Of a stretch of DNA of 64,000 nucleotides, positions 22,523-34,614 are shown piece after piece. The stretch's first letter is position 1. Each line of letters begins with the position of its first letter. A program made the translations under genes and the position numbers. The notes beneath the pieces are model-generated. The model saw only the letters and a program-made list of their open reading frames with translations. It made no database searches and was not told where the DNA came from. Source of the DNA: Micractinium sp. NFX-FRZ (lineage: Eukaryota > Chlorophyta > Trebouxiophyceae > Chlorellales > Chlorellaceae); assembly GCA_029339195.1 (NCBI GenBank), contig JAPTJF010000131.1, positions 62,001 to 126,000 of the forward strand. The letters run 5' to 3'.

Positions 22523-25500
22523 CTACCGCCGGCGGCGGTCGCGCGAATCGCTGCGGTCGCGCCGGCGCCTGTCGTCGCCGCCATCCCGTCCCCGCCGCTC
22601 CTCCCTCCGGGGGCTGCCCCGCCGCTCCTCCCTACGAGGGCTGCCGCGCCGCTCCTCCCGCCGCTGCTCGCGCGGCGGGCTGGAGGAGCGCCGCTGCCGC
22701 GCCTTCTCCACGCTGTCCCGCCTCTCCCGCCGCTCCTCCCGCCGCCGCTCCTCCGGCTGGCGCTCACCGCCGCTGCTCGGCCGGCCGTTTGCGGCCCCCG
22801 CGGCAGCTTCCGCCGCCCCCCGCTCCCGCTCACTGGCCCGCTCCTTCTCCTGCCGTGCCGGCGGCGGCGAGCGTTTTTTGCCGCCGCCGCCACCGCCGCG
22901 CCGCCGTCCCTCATCCTCACTTTCGCTGCTGCTGCTGCTGCTGCTCTCCGACTCGCTTCCGCTGCTGCTGCTGCTGCTGCTGTCGCTGCTGCTGCTGCCG
23001 CTCCCGCTGCTGCTGCTGTCATCCGAGGAGGATGATGAGGAGGAGCTGTCGGAGTCGGAAGATGAGGAGTCACTGTCGGAATCCGAGGAAGAGTCGCTGC
23101 CGCCTCCTTGGGCCGCCGCAGCCGCCGCCTGCTGCGCCGCCAGCATCTTGGGCAGGTTCTTGAGTACCTCGCGCATGCGGTCGGTGAGGCCTGGGCAGAG
23201 GTGGGAGGGGCAGCAGGTTGGTGGTTGAGAGGCTGAAAGGCTCAGATACAGGGGCACGCCCGCTGCAAGCTACCCAGACCCCCCAACAGCAAGAGCCCAC
23301 GATGGGCCTCCCCACCACACAGCGCCCACCTCCCCAGTCTGCCCAGTCTGCTGAGCGTGAAAAAGGTGACAGCGAAGCACTCACAACCCCACACACCCAC
23401 ACACCGCCCAGCCAGTGCGGCACATGCAAGAGCCAAGTGCACAAGGCAGCGCCTCACCTCCCAGGCCGATGGAGGTGAAGAAGTTGATGGCAAAGCGCAT
23501 GTTGCGGGGGGAGTCCATGGGGTAGATGCCGGTGAACCAGTCCTGCGGGGCACAGCAAGCGCAGCAGGGTGAGTGCAGCAGGATGAGTACAGGCGCCGGT
23601 CAGCCAGTCGTGCAGGCACAGCAGGGGTAGGGGGGTGGGTGCAGGCGACAGCAGCAGCAGCGGCAGCGGCAATGGGGCGCAATTGCAATCGGCAGCAGAT
23701 GCAGCAGTAGAGGCAGCAGAGGCGGCGCTCCCAACCGCAACACCGCACCTGGCAGCTGGGGTCTGCAAACCGCTTGTTCAGGAGCATGAGGCCCAGCGTC
23801 TCCGCCAGCTCCTGCGGCAGGGGGAGGAGGGAGGGAGGGGAGGGAACGTGTGAATCAGTTGAGAGCGCTTTGCAGCACGAAGATGAGGGGCGAGGAGAGG
23901 TGGCGTGTGCTTGAGTTGTGGCAGGGCGGGAGGGGGCAGGGGGCAAGGAGAGGGCACGAGGTAGGGAGGTCAGGGGTCGGGGCCAGTTGGCGGCAGAAAG
24001 GGGCTGTGAGGCTGAGCGGGGCCCGGGCAAGCAGCAGGAGCGGGACGACTCCGCAGCTGCCGCCCAACCTGCACACTGCTCTCACCCCTGCAGCTCACCG
24101 CCTCATGAGAATGCAGGGAGACACACAGCAGGAGATGAGCAGACAGGCAGCACAGCACAGCACAGCACAGCAGAGCTCACCTGGAACAGGATTTTGATGA
24201 AGATACGAGAGCTGCTGGTGGTGTCGTCCTCGGTCAGGCGGATCACCTGCGGAGGGGTGGGGCAAGGGCAGGCGGGGTGTAGAGAGAGGGGGGTGGGTAG
24301 GGAGAGGAGCAGGCATACCCTGGTAGGAGGGCGGGTGAGCTGTGCTACTTGTGTCGTCCTTGGTCAACCGAATGACATGCGGAGGGCAGGGCAGCAGCAA
24401 GGGACACAGGAGGGGTGGGCAGAAGGGCAAGCACTGGGCCGGCTGGCGCAGCACGGCGCGGCCTGCCGTCCCACCCATGCGTGTGCCTCGCCCTACAACC
24501 CCATCAGCATCTCACCGGCAGCACCGCCCATGGGATTGCGTCCGTGCAGAGCAGATGAGCAACCACCAACCTCCCCTCCCCCTGTCGCAAGTACTACACA
24601 TAATCTCACCTGCAGCACCGCCCACGGGATTGCGTCCGTGGACAGCAGGTGCGCAAACAGCTTGGCCGTGTTGCGCAGCTTGTTGGTCTCCAGCCTGCAC
24701 GAGGGGGGCCGTAAAAAGAGAGGGCAGGGGCAGGCGAATGCAGGCTAGTTTGGTGCATCACAAGAGATACACCCCGCCTGTACATCACGCACTGGTTTTA
24801 TCCACCCCCCCTATGTGGATCAGCAGGCACTGCCGCGCACATGCCTGGCTGAGAGCACCCCCCAAAACACAGCCCTACACTGGTACCAATGCATGACCCC
24901 TGCTGATCAAGCACCTGTGGATGAGCTGGTACTGCCGCACAAAGGCCTCGCTGAAGCAGTCGGCGTACTCGCGCTTGAGCTTGCAGAAGCGCTCCGCCAG
25001 CAGGGCGTAGTACCTGCACAGCAGGCACAGCGGGAGGTCAGCAAGAAGGTTAATGAAGAGGGCAGGTGTGCACGAGGGCGCGGCTGGTGCTTCTGCTTGC
25101 AAGGCTTGTCACAGCACGGGGAGCGCAGCAGGCACGCCAGGCACACAGCCAGGTGTCAGGCAACGGGCGGGACGGCTCTGGTGCCAGGGACAGCGTCAAT
25201 CTGTCAGCCTTTGTTCCACCGTGCATCCAGCGCCTCTGCGCCTCGCCCCAATCTGTGGTGCACCCTACGGATCTCCTCCCATCGCTGTCTGTTGTTGGCA
25301 GAGGCTGGCAGGGGGAACATGTCACCTCCTCACTCACTTGATGAAGGTCTTCTCGTTGGAGCAGCACTCAATGACCATCGTGGTCAGCTCCATCTCCTGG
25401 CCGGCGGGGATGCCCTGCAGCACAAGTGGTGGAGTGCATCCCAGTTGAGCGTCGCATTGAAAATTGGTACCCAAATTCGCACGACGTGGTACCGCCACAT

Positions 25501-28500
25501 CATAGCGCAGTATGCAGGCGAAGTGCACTGTAATGTCAGGAACGCACCGTAGACGTTACAGGCTAAGAGCGCAGCAAGTGTGGTCCGAACGCAGCCCAGC
25601 ATTGTTAGCAGCTTGTGCCCCGCCTCCTCCACTTCCTTCACCTCCTCCCTCCACGACCACTATATACAAGCAAGCAGCAGCCCACCCACCATTTTCAGCA
25701 GCTTGTGCCCGGCCTCCTCAAAGTCGAGCGCCGACATGATGGTGAGGTAGATGGTACGGCGCAGGTTGACCATGTTGGTCTGCGTCTGGTCCTGGATGCG
25801 CTGCTGCGCCTCTGCACAGCGCACAATGGAGGGCAAGGCAGAGGGAAAAAAGTTCACACAGATGGGGTGGGCAAGCTTGGTTGGCCAGGTTGGACTGCGC
25901 CTGGTCCCTGTCACGCTGCTGTGCCTCGGCAGGGGGGCCGGCGGAAGTGGCACAGGGACAGGGTGGCACATGATGCGGTCCACTTTCATAGGAGGAATGA
26001 GCTCCCAGGCCACAGCCCCCACTGCCTGCCCCTGCTGCCACCACCGCTTGCTCGCCCGTGCGCCGGCCGCTGCCTTCCCTGGCCCGCTAGAGCCGCACAG
26101 CCTGCCCCAACCCCCTGCCTGCCACCCAACCCGACACGCCCGCCGCCCTGCCCGCCTCACCCGTCGCCTCATCGTCCTCGCTGCTCTCCTCCTCCTCGCT
26201 GCCGCTGCCGCCGCTGCCGCCCTCCCCGCCCTCGCTCTCCTCCTCCTCCCCAGACTCCTCCCCCAGGATCTCCCGCTTGATGGCAGCATACTCCTCCTCG
26301 TGCTGCTTAAACTCGGGGTCCTCCTTGAACACATCCAGGTGCATCTGCAACACAGAAGCGTGGTGTGTGGGTGGGGGGAGGGAGAGGAACGGCAGGCGCG
26401 TGGCTGAGCTTGGCGGCGCCAGCGGCCGCCGCCCATCTGCCCAAGCATCGACACCTCCGCGCACCCCGGCCTGGACCGCTGTCGCTCTCCACTCCGCGTT
26501 TCCCGCTCCCCCGCCCAGCCAAAGAGAGACACACCTGAGGCGGTTCCACCACCTGCCTCCGCTTGGCAACAACCCCTCTTGCCATCATGAAATCTTTCCA
26601 TGCTTGTCCACACACATATTTCATTTCATAAATACAAGTGAGCCAACGCCCCTCACCGGCGCCCCAACCTTCTCCTCCAGTGACGCCCCTCATGCTTCAG
26701 TTCATAAACATGCATGTGAGCCCCCCTCACCTGCGGCTCCACCTTCTCCTCCAGCGACAGCTCGTGCGTGATCTGGTCCTCAGTCTCAACCAGCTCCAGC
26801 TCCTCGGGCACGGCGGGCTTGCTGCACCGGGGGAGGTGCGATTACGGAGTGTAAAGACGAGAATGAGAAGGAGGACTATGTGGCAGCAGCAGGGGGTGGG
26901 TGCACTTTAGACCAGACCAGATCACCCCACCGTCCAGCCCACACCCCAACTTGCCCCGCCCTTCTAAACCCCAGGCCTGGTCGAGCGGGCCGACAGCTGT
27001 GCCGCCCATCGGCGTCTTCATAAATCCTGTATCGGTTTCAATCACGCCTCCCACTCGGCCTCGCGCAGAACACCCAGCGCCACCCCGGTCACACCACACA
27101 CCCTATCTTGACATGGGGCAGCCAAGACTCACCCCTCCCACTTGGCCTTGCGCAGCGCAAACAGCGCCTCGATGATGTACTGCGTGCGCTTGCCCACGCC
27201 GCCCTCGCTCATGATCGACCTGCACCACACAAACACACACAAAAGAGAGGGAAGAAGGGGCGAGGGGAGTGTCAGCTGGAGGGGCAGCAAAGTGCAGCAT
27301 GAGCTTGCCAGCACTGCCATCGCCCACGCCCCACACGTGCCCCCTGCCCGGCCACCGTCACCCACCTGAGGCGGTCCATGATTGAGTTGAGGCCCTGGGG
27401 GGCCAGGTCCTCCAGCAGCGGGCCCACCTGGAGGGGGAAGGCAGGGAGGGCACACGGGTGGCAGAGGTTTAGCAAGCGGGGTCAGGAGCTGTGACAGCGG
27501 GGTCCCAGCCCGTGCCTCAACAGTCAGTCACTGATCATAGCTCTTGCCACGCGCTGCCACACAATCCTTCAGCTGACGGCACAGAGAAGCAGGGCCGCCC
27601 GGCCTCACCCACCTCCTTGATGAAGTCTGTGGCCACCTCCACGCCGTCGTCGCTGGGCGTCTCCAGCAGCAGCAGCAGCACCTCCAGCGGCAGCATCTCG
27701 TGCACCACCTGCTGGTTGGCCAGGTGGGCGATGAACTTGATGGCGGCGGTGCACACGGGCTTGTCGTTGCGCTTGAAGGAGCGCTTGAACTGCAGAAGGG
27801 CGGGCACATGGGGTAAGCTGGGTGGGTGCGGTGGCGGGCGAGGGCGCTGCATGGTTGGGACAGCCTCTTCCCGCTGATTGCGCCTGCCTGCCCGTGCAGC
27901 AGCGCACGCATTGCCAGGAATTCACTCCCTGCAACGAAACCCCCATCTACTTGAATCAGCACCTGGTGGTACAGCAGCTGCCCAACCTCGTCCATTGCTG
28001 TACAATACAAGCTGTAAAACGGCTGAACAACACAAGCAGCTGCACAGCACCAAAGCTGTGTTTGCCTTGCGAAACCCGCGTGTGGCAAACCCACCTGGGT
28101 GACCACCCTGTGCAGCAGCAGCTCCCCGATCTCCGGGAACTTGGTGTTGACCACGGCCAGCAGCGCAGCATACACTGCAGGGCGGTCAAAGCGCGGTCAA
28201 CGTGCGGTCAACGCGTGCGGTCAACGTGTGCAGCAGTCGACAGCAGCTGTGCAAGCGACAGAGGCGGAGGGGAGGCGGCCACCTTGCTGTTCAACTGCCC
28301 TGCAGAGCGGATGCCGCCACTGCACGCTTGCCCTGCCAGCCGTGCACGCGCCAAGAAAGGGGGGAGGCCCCCTGCTTATGCAACCTCACCTGGCGTGAAC
28401 GAGGGCGACGCCATCTGACTCTTCATGATGGACCGGCAGAACAGGCCGCGCCCCCGCACCAGGTTCTGCACCCAGCAAACATCACAGAGTACAACGTCAG

Positions 28501-30166
28501 GGTGGGCGAGCAGGCGTGCACGCAGCGGGGTAGGACGGCAGAATGAAGGCATGAGCACCCACATGACCACGTCCCCGCCAGCACCTGCCGGCATGCGTGC
28601 CCGTCAACACCCCAGCCGTGGCACCTGTGGCCAGCACCCACATCCCAGCACCCATGTGCCAGCACTGCCGGCACTCACCGAGCCCAGCACCCGCGTACCC
28701 CTGAGAACACCAGCACCAACTTCGCAGCACCCACATGCCAGCACCCGCGCACCTCTGAGAACACCTCTGGCAGAATGTGCTTGATGTTTGAGGCGTTGAC
28801 CTTGTTGACCAAACCGTTGATCGACTTGCGCAGCGCGTCCCACGTCATGCGCTGGTACTGCGGCAGTCACAGTGCAGGGCAGGGGTGGGAGCTGTTGAGA
28901 GCCGTGCAATCGCACCGAACAGCACCGCTGAGGCGGAAGAAGCGAGCTTCGCCAGGAGGGACGAGGAGGGCTGAGGGGGCCGAGGAAGCAGGCAGCTTTG
29001 ACAGCTGATGCACGCGTGGGCGAGCAGTGTGCAAGTCCTGCTCCCTGCCCTGTCTGCTGCCTCTGCATACAGGGTGTTCCCTGCCCTCTGCTGCCACTGT
29101 GTGGTGCCCCGACAGATGCAACAGCCAGCAGCGACATCCAAACAAAGCCGCCATCATCCCACTGGCCAGCCAGGCATGCAGCTCTCCCTATATCAAACCT
29201 GCGCCGACTCCTTGTCCGCTGCTTCTGCCATCATCTGTGCCAGCTTGAAGGGAGGGATGTACACCCCTCCAGCCGGTCCTGCGGCGAGTGCCTTACGCTC
29301 ACGAGGCTCTGCAGGCGCAGCCGCAGGCTGCTCCTGCCCGCCACCGCCGCGGGGCACTGCCGGCCCGTCAGCCGCGCCGTTCTCGCCGCGCCGGGGCGGC
29401 GAGCGTCCGCGCCGCGGCGGTGACGCACGCCTGCCGCCATCGTAGCCGCGACGCCTGTCATCCCTGCTGCGGCTGCGCTGCCTGCGCCGGTCATCCCGGC
29501 TGCGGCTGCGGCTGCGGCTGGGCGAGCGCCGGCGGCGGTCATCACGGCTGCGGGAGCGCGAACGTGAGCGGCTGCTGCTGGGACTGCGGCTGCGGCTGCT
29601 GCTGCGGCTCCTGCACACGCATTCAGAGCAAAGAAGAGCATGTTCAACGTCATATTCAGGCGCCCACCCAGCGCCTGTACGAGCGCACCCACAGCAGGCA
29701 GGTGGTGAGTAGCACAAGAACGTGAAGATCAACCCCCAGCAGAACCAATCCACTAAATCTAGCCAGCCTGCACACAGCAACAAGCAGCGAGGGAGGCTGG
29801 AGGTGCAGCCAGCAACCCTGCTGCCTGGGCCTCTGCCGCCACCGCCCCCACCTGCTGCGGCTCCTGCCGCTGCTGCTGCTGGGGCTGCTGCTGCGGCCCC
29901 GCTGTCCGCTCTTCTCCTTTGAGTCTTCACTGCAGCGCCAGGGCAGGGAGCAGGCAAGCAGGGTGGTGCAGTCGGGACTCCCGGCAGGCGGCCACAGCCC
30001 CGCATCAACATGGCCGGCAAGCTAGTTCGCACGGTGCCCCATCAGGCCGGCCATCCAAGCCCACAGCTCGCCAGGAGCGCACGCCGATCGGGCCGCACCT
30101 GCCGTCCTCTTCCTTCCGGCGCTTGGCGCTCGGGCTGCCGTCCCGTGACGGCGAGCGCTTCCCCAT
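22523..30166 (-). CDS. CWC22: Pre-mRNA splicing factor CWC22 (MIF4G + MA3 domains, RS tails)
   Basis: The ATG is at 30166 ([20 protein letters not shown]) and the TAG at 22523-22525; there are roughly 19 exons. In order it has an N-terminal RS/RD domain ([20 protein letters not shown]); [15 protein letters not shown] just before the MIF4G domain ([75 protein letters not shown]); [20 protein letters not shown] and [20 protein letters not shown]; the MA3 domain ([34 protein letters not shown]); and a Ser/Asp-rich plus Arg-rich tail ending DRRRR. In yeast and animals CWC22 is a spliceosomal protein that loads eIF4A3 for exon-junction complex assembly; the same nuclear role is expected here. It is divergent from the aldo/keto reductase. 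Its introns also contain exon-edge copies. Confidence 0.95.
24345..24400 (-). repeat. Copy of a CWC22 exon start with acceptor-side flank
   Basis: GTGTCGTCCTTGGTCAACCG repeats GTGTCGTCCTCGGTCAGGCG of the real exon near 24221 (which encodes VIRLTEDDT). It lies in the intron preceding that exon in transcription order. Confidence 0.83.
24510..24560 (-). repeat. Copy of a CWC22 exon end plus donor
   Basis: CTCACCGGCAGCACCGCCCA with GGGATTGCGTCCGTG matches the real donor and exon end at 24606-24650. On the minus strand a GTGAGA donor is retained. Confidence 0.87.
25590..25640 (-). repeat. Copy of a CWC22 exon end
   Basis: On the minus strand GGGGCACAAGCTGCTAACAA copies GGGCACAAGCTGCTGAAAAT of the real exon end near 25690-25720. 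The donor GTGGGT has become GCTGGGC. Confidence 0.8.
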
Positions 30167-30548
30167 GGTTATAGGGAACTACTGCCGGGGGCTCTGGGTG
30201 TGCTGTTTGCCGCCTAGTGCTGCCACACCATCACCGGTCGGGCAGCAGGCGAGACTGGCACGGGTGCCTGGCTGCTCGGAGTGTGCAACGAGTGAAATCC
30301 AGCGAGGGCTTGCCAGGCCCTGCTGTGCTGTGCACTTGAGCGGCCAGCATGCCGCAGCAGCCCATCCAATCTAGCCCTCCTAGGCTGCTGCTGAGGTATT
30401 GGCATCTCCATCGACAGTAGCTTGACCTCAAAATTGCAGCGCCTGACCTCGTTGCGTCACCCTTTAAGGAGCTCCGCAACCCCAGCGCCTCTCCTTCGCG
30501 CCCTGGCCCCTCCAGCCCCCTAGCTTGTGATCGTCACAACACACGCCA
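30167..30548. promoter_or_regulatory. Shared divergent promoter region, CWC22 / aldo-keto reductase
   Basis: Only 382 bp separate the two ATGs, so promoters and 5' UTRs must be shared or overlap. No specific operator is recognised. Confidence 0.65.
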
Positions 30549-33500
30549 ATGGCTTCCTGCCAGGCAGCGGCACAGCCGCAGCTGCAGCAGCTGCAGGGGC
30601 GGCGCCTCACCCGCCGCCAGCGCACCGCCGCCCCGCCCCGCCGAGCAGCCGTGCGCCCTGCCGCCTTCTTCCAGACCCTCTTCAAGCGCGCGTCAGAGGC
30701 AGATGGCGGCAGCGGTGGCCTGGTGGAGAAGCCTCTGTATAAGCCCAGCGAGATGGTGGCCATGGGGCCCTTCAAAGTCTCCCCCATGGGCTTTGGCACC
30801 TGGAGCTGGGCAAGTGACAGCCGCACCCCTGCCGCTGCTGCTTGCTGCCGTCCCCTCGCTGCTGCTTGCTGCCGTGATCCAGAGTCATATGCTGGGCTTG
30901 ACAGTCCGGCATGCCCGCCTCCCGGCCCCACCTGCTCTGCCTAGCCCCCACATGTGCCCAACCCCTGCCCAGCCTCACCTCACCACCGCAGGGCAACAAG
31001 CTGCTGTGGGGGTATGATGAGAGCCAGGATCCCGAGCTGCAGGAGGTGTTCAACCTGGTGGCGTCATCAGGCATCAACGTGTTTGATACGGCGGACTCTT
31101 ACGGTATTTATCGCAGGGGTTGCGATAGAAGTGGAAGTTAAGCTGTTAAGCTGTTAAGCTGGGCAGACACAAGTACTGCCACACCGAACCCAACTGAAGC
31201 AGCAGGCAGAGACTCATTGCGTGTGCCTGGAACCCCTGCCGCCCACCCTGCAGGCACGGGGAAGCTGAATGGGCGCAGCGAGCAGCTGCTGGGGCAGTTC
31301 ATCCGGGAGTACCCGGGGTCAGAAGGTGTGCGGGACAATGTGCGCATCGCCACAAAGCTGGCAGCATACCCCTGGCGCCTCACGCCCAAACAGGTGGGAC
31401 CTGTCCCGCCTGGGACGGACGTCAGAGCAGTATCGGGTGGCCCCCCCGCCAGAGCGTGACTCCATGCTGTGCACTGGCCAGCCACCTCCCTTGGTTTCGT
31501 TCGTTTGAGCACAGGTGTCACGGCGGGCCAAGCCACCATCCCAGGCATAGCGTACTGTATGGGCGTGCATGTGCACGCTTGCTCGTGTGTGTCCCCTGCA
31601 TCACACAAGCGCCCGCCTGCCCGCTGAGCTGCCCTGGCTCCCCCTGTCGCACTGGGCCCGCCCGACCCCGCCTGCTCTCCCCTTGCGCCTTGCACCCTCC
31701 CCGCAGTGGGTGGGCGCCTGCCGCGCCAGCCTGCAGCGCATGGGGCAGGAGCGGATTGCGCTGGCGCAGCTGCACTGGTCCACCGCCAACTATGCGCCGC
31801 TCCAGGAGCGCCTCATGTGGGAGGGGCTGGCGGCCATTTACGACGAGGTGACGGGGGGGCGGCGGTAGGGTGGCAGGTGGAGAATAGAGAAAGTAGTGCT
31901 GCTGAACCATTGTGTCCTGCTGGGTTGGGCTGCGCTGCGCTGCAGGGCTTGGCCAATGCGGTGCGTCTGACCATCTATGCCCCCGGCTCCAGGATTGGGA
32001 TGAAACATGTCTGTTATGTCAGTCTTCTTCACTTTCTTTGGAGCGAGCTGGCTCTTGCGTGTTCAATCCAACGTCTGCAGGGCCTGGTGGAGGCAGTGGG
32101 GCTGAGCAACTACGGCCCCCAGCAGCTAGCCAAGATCGGCAAGTTCCTGGACAAGCGCGGCATCCCGCTGGCAGCGGTACAAGTGCAGTACTCACTGCTG
32201 AGCCGGGGGCCGGAGCAGGCGGCGGTCAAGGCGGCGTGCGACGACCTGGGTGTGGCGCTCATTGCATACTCCCCGCTGGCCCTGGGTGAGTGGTGGAGCG
32301 GTTTGCTGCTCTCCTCTTGCGATGGGCGGGTGTTGGCACTGAGCGCCTACTCCCCGCTTGCGGTAGGTGTGCGTGGTGGGGCGGTTTGCGTACTCCCCGC
32401 TTGCTCTGGGTGAGTGTTGGGGCATTCACTTTAGCTGTGGGGCCCAGCACCTGTGCTGGCTGCGCATGGGCATCGTCGGTTCCGGGTGACAGCCACAGCA
32501 ACAGCGGGACACCAGAGCTTCAGCTCAGCCTGCCGTTTCAATCCTTGGTCATTCCAACTTTGTTCGCCGTCCATATCCCGGCACCCACGCTGGGCACGCT
32601 CACCGCAAAGCTCAGCATGCACAGCACGGCCAGCCTGCTCTTACCATGCGTTTTGCCAATAATGCACATTTCTGCAGGCATGCTTACTGGGAAGTATAGT
32701 ATGGAGGACCCGTCCAGCCTGCCAGGCGGCCCACGTGGCCTGCTGTTCAGGTGGGCGCCGCCGGCCTGCTGGCCCGGATCATTTACCACGGAAACCAAAG
32801 CAGCTATGCTATTTCTTGCTGACCTCTTCCGTCTGAGCAGCCTGCTGCCGCCGCCGCTGCTGCTGCCACCCTGCTTGCTCAGCCACCTTGCCAGTGCCTC
32901 TGGCCACAGCAGCACAACAATGCGGAAGCCCGCCAACTGCCATGCAGTGGCCAATGCGTCCTGTCCTTGACCCGCCCCCCTGGCCTGCCCCTTGCTCCTT
33001 GCGCCGCTCTTCCTTCGCACCCCCCGCAGGCAGGTGCTGCCGGGGCTGCAGCCGCTGCTGCAGGTGATGGGCGAGATTGCGGGCCGGCGGAGGAAGACGC
33101 TGTCGCAGGTGGCGATCAACTGGTGCATCTGCCAGGTGTGGGCGGGTGGGCGGGAAGGCATGTGGGTTTGTGCGTTGGTGCGCGGGCTGGCAGCACGGCA
33201 GGGCAGCAGCAAGGTGGCTAGCAGGAGAATTGCAGGTGGCGGTCAACTGGTGCATCTGCCAGGTAGGTCGTCAACGATGAAATGCACACACAGTTTGCCT
33301 GGCTTGTTTTCCTCGTCGGCTTCTTATGCAGAGCAGCCTGGGAGGGCAAGCATGGCAGCGTGATCGCACGTCTGCACCAGGGGCATGTCACTTGCTGTGG
33401 TGATGCACACATGCTGTGGTCACCTTGCCTGCTGCAGGGCGCGGTCCCCATCCCTGGTGCCAAGGACTTGAAGCAGGCAAAGGAGAACCTGGGGGCACTG

Positions 33501-33883
33501 GGCTGGCGGCTCAGGTGGGGCCGCGGGGTGGGGGCAAAAAAGGAGGGAGGGGGGCTTGAGGGAGGGGGGCTTGCTGTGGTTGGGCCTCTTGCACCCGGCC
33601 TGCTCTCTTCATTAAAATGGTGGGAGCAAAACCCAGTCTCCGTCCCGCCCAGTGGAAGCCCGCACCCCAACCCTTCATGCACACCTTCCGTGTGTGTTGC
33701 AGCGATGGCCCGGTCGCGGGCGCTGCACCTCGCAGCCCTCAGCCCACCCACCCGTGCTCTCCCACTTGACTCTTACATTCCCAAAATTTTGTGCGCTGCA
33801 GCGATGGCGAGGTGCGGGCGTTGAACGAGGCAGCCGACCGTGTGCCGCGGGCCATGCAGCAGAACGTGTTCCAGACGCGATGA
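30549..33883 (+). CDS. Aldo/keto reductase, plastid-targeted
   Basis: Nine exons (30549-30809, 30992-31103, 31254-31393, 31707-31847, 32081-32285, 32678-32750, about 33030-33135, 33439-33514, 33801-33883) give about 395 aa. An Arg/Ala/Gln-rich leader looks like a transit peptide. The AKR barrel then reads [33 protein letters not shown] (catalytic Asp and Tyr); [18 protein letters not shown] (catalytic Lys); ALAQLHWST (catalytic His); [28 protein letters not shown]; and [20 protein letters not shown], which binds NADPH. The closest family is the plant/cyanobacterial oxidoreductase group of NADPH-dependent carbonyl reductases; the substrate is unknown. Intron 1 uses a GC donor (TGG|GCAAGT). Introns 5, 7 and 8 contain copies of adjacent exon edges. 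It is convergent with the membrane-protein gene downstream. Confidence 0.95.
31940..31998 (+). repeat. Copy of an AKR acceptor and exon start
   Basis: CTGCAGGGCTTGGCCAATGC with GTGCGTCTGACCATCTATG resembles the real exon 5 start at 32075-32120 (GGCCTGGTGGAGGCAGTGGG). It is strongly diverged and out of frame. Confidence 0.75.
32346..32412 (+). repeat. Two copies of an AKR exon end plus donor
   Basis: TACTCCCCGCTTGC followed by GGTAGG (about 32350) and by CTGGGTGAGT (about 32389) repeat the real exon 5 end TACTCCCCGCTGGCCCTGGG|GTGAGT-type junction at 32268-32291. Confidence 0.9.
33233..33268 (+). repeat. Copy of an AKR exon end plus donor
   Basis: CAGGTGGCGGTCAACTGGTG then CATCTGCCAGGTAGG repeats the real exon 7 end at 33106-33142 with one coding change (Ile to Val) and an intact GT donor. 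Confidence 0.92.
33696..33740 (+). repeat. Copy of the last AKR acceptor and exon start
   Basis: TTGCAGCGATGGCCCGGTCG with CGGGCGCTGCACCTCGCAGCC mirrors the real final exon at 33795-33840 (CTGCAGCGATGGCGAGGTGC), about 100 bp upstream. Confidence 0.88.
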
Positions 33884-34614
33884 TGACCTACGCTAGGCTG
33901 TTGCAGCGCACCCGCCACGTCAGCGTGCGTGCAGTGTCAGCACGCCAGGCGGCATGTACTATTCCACCCCAAATCTTACTGGCGCTGCCGGTAGTGGAAC
34001 AGCCGGCTGTGACAGCAGCAGCGACCTGGGGAGGGGCAACACTTTGGGTTCCCAGGTGCATCGACCAGCAGTGCGCAGGACCGAATCAACAAGATTGAAT
34101 GACCATCTGATTACATGCAGTCACACAATGCCGCTGAATGAGCGGCCCTTGATTTGGTCGGGACATGACCCTTGAGCACGCAGCACAAAGTTAATAAATG
34201 TCACGCAAGCACAGGCAGTTCTCGGTTTGTTGGTGGCATGAGGGCACGCAAGGGGAGGGCGGGCAGGTCAGGAGGCGGGGACACAAGGGAGAGTGCTGCA
34301 TCAGGGAGGTAACCAGATCCACAACACAAGGGAGAGTGTGGGGGCCAGCACTCGTGTCAGGCAGTGGACGGCAAGCAAGCAGGCAGTGAAGCGCAGGCGG
34401 TGCAGGCGCGCGAAACAACGACGCACAACACTGCAGGGGAAGCCATCTGCGCACCCGGCGGCAGGCGGTGCAGGGCAAGCAAGGTAGGCGGTGCAGGGCA
34501 GACGGTGATGCAGGCAAGCGTGCAGAGGGTGGGGTCAAGGGTTTTGAGGGCCGGTCATCCACGCACCCATCAGCCGATGGGTGCGTGAAAAAAAGGAAAA
34601 AAGAGAGGGGCCGG
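33884..34614. terminator. Convergent 3' UTR region, AKR / membrane protein
   Basis: No gene is supported. TTACA at 34111-34115 (minus TGTAA) is a candidate poly(A) signal for the minus-strand gene about 500 bases past its stop. An AATAAA lies at about 34192 on plus. A duplicated stop-codon region forms a hairpin at 34560-34587. Confidence 0.5.
34560..34587. repeat. Inverted repeat: 11-bp arms, 6-nt loop, near a stop codon
   Basis: CACGCACCCAT (34560-34570) and ATGGGTGCGTG (34577-34587) are perfectly complementary around CAGCCG. The surrounding block is a copy of the real coding end and stop at 34608-34635 (shared GGCCGGTCATCC and GCGCACCCA). Confidence 0.88.
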
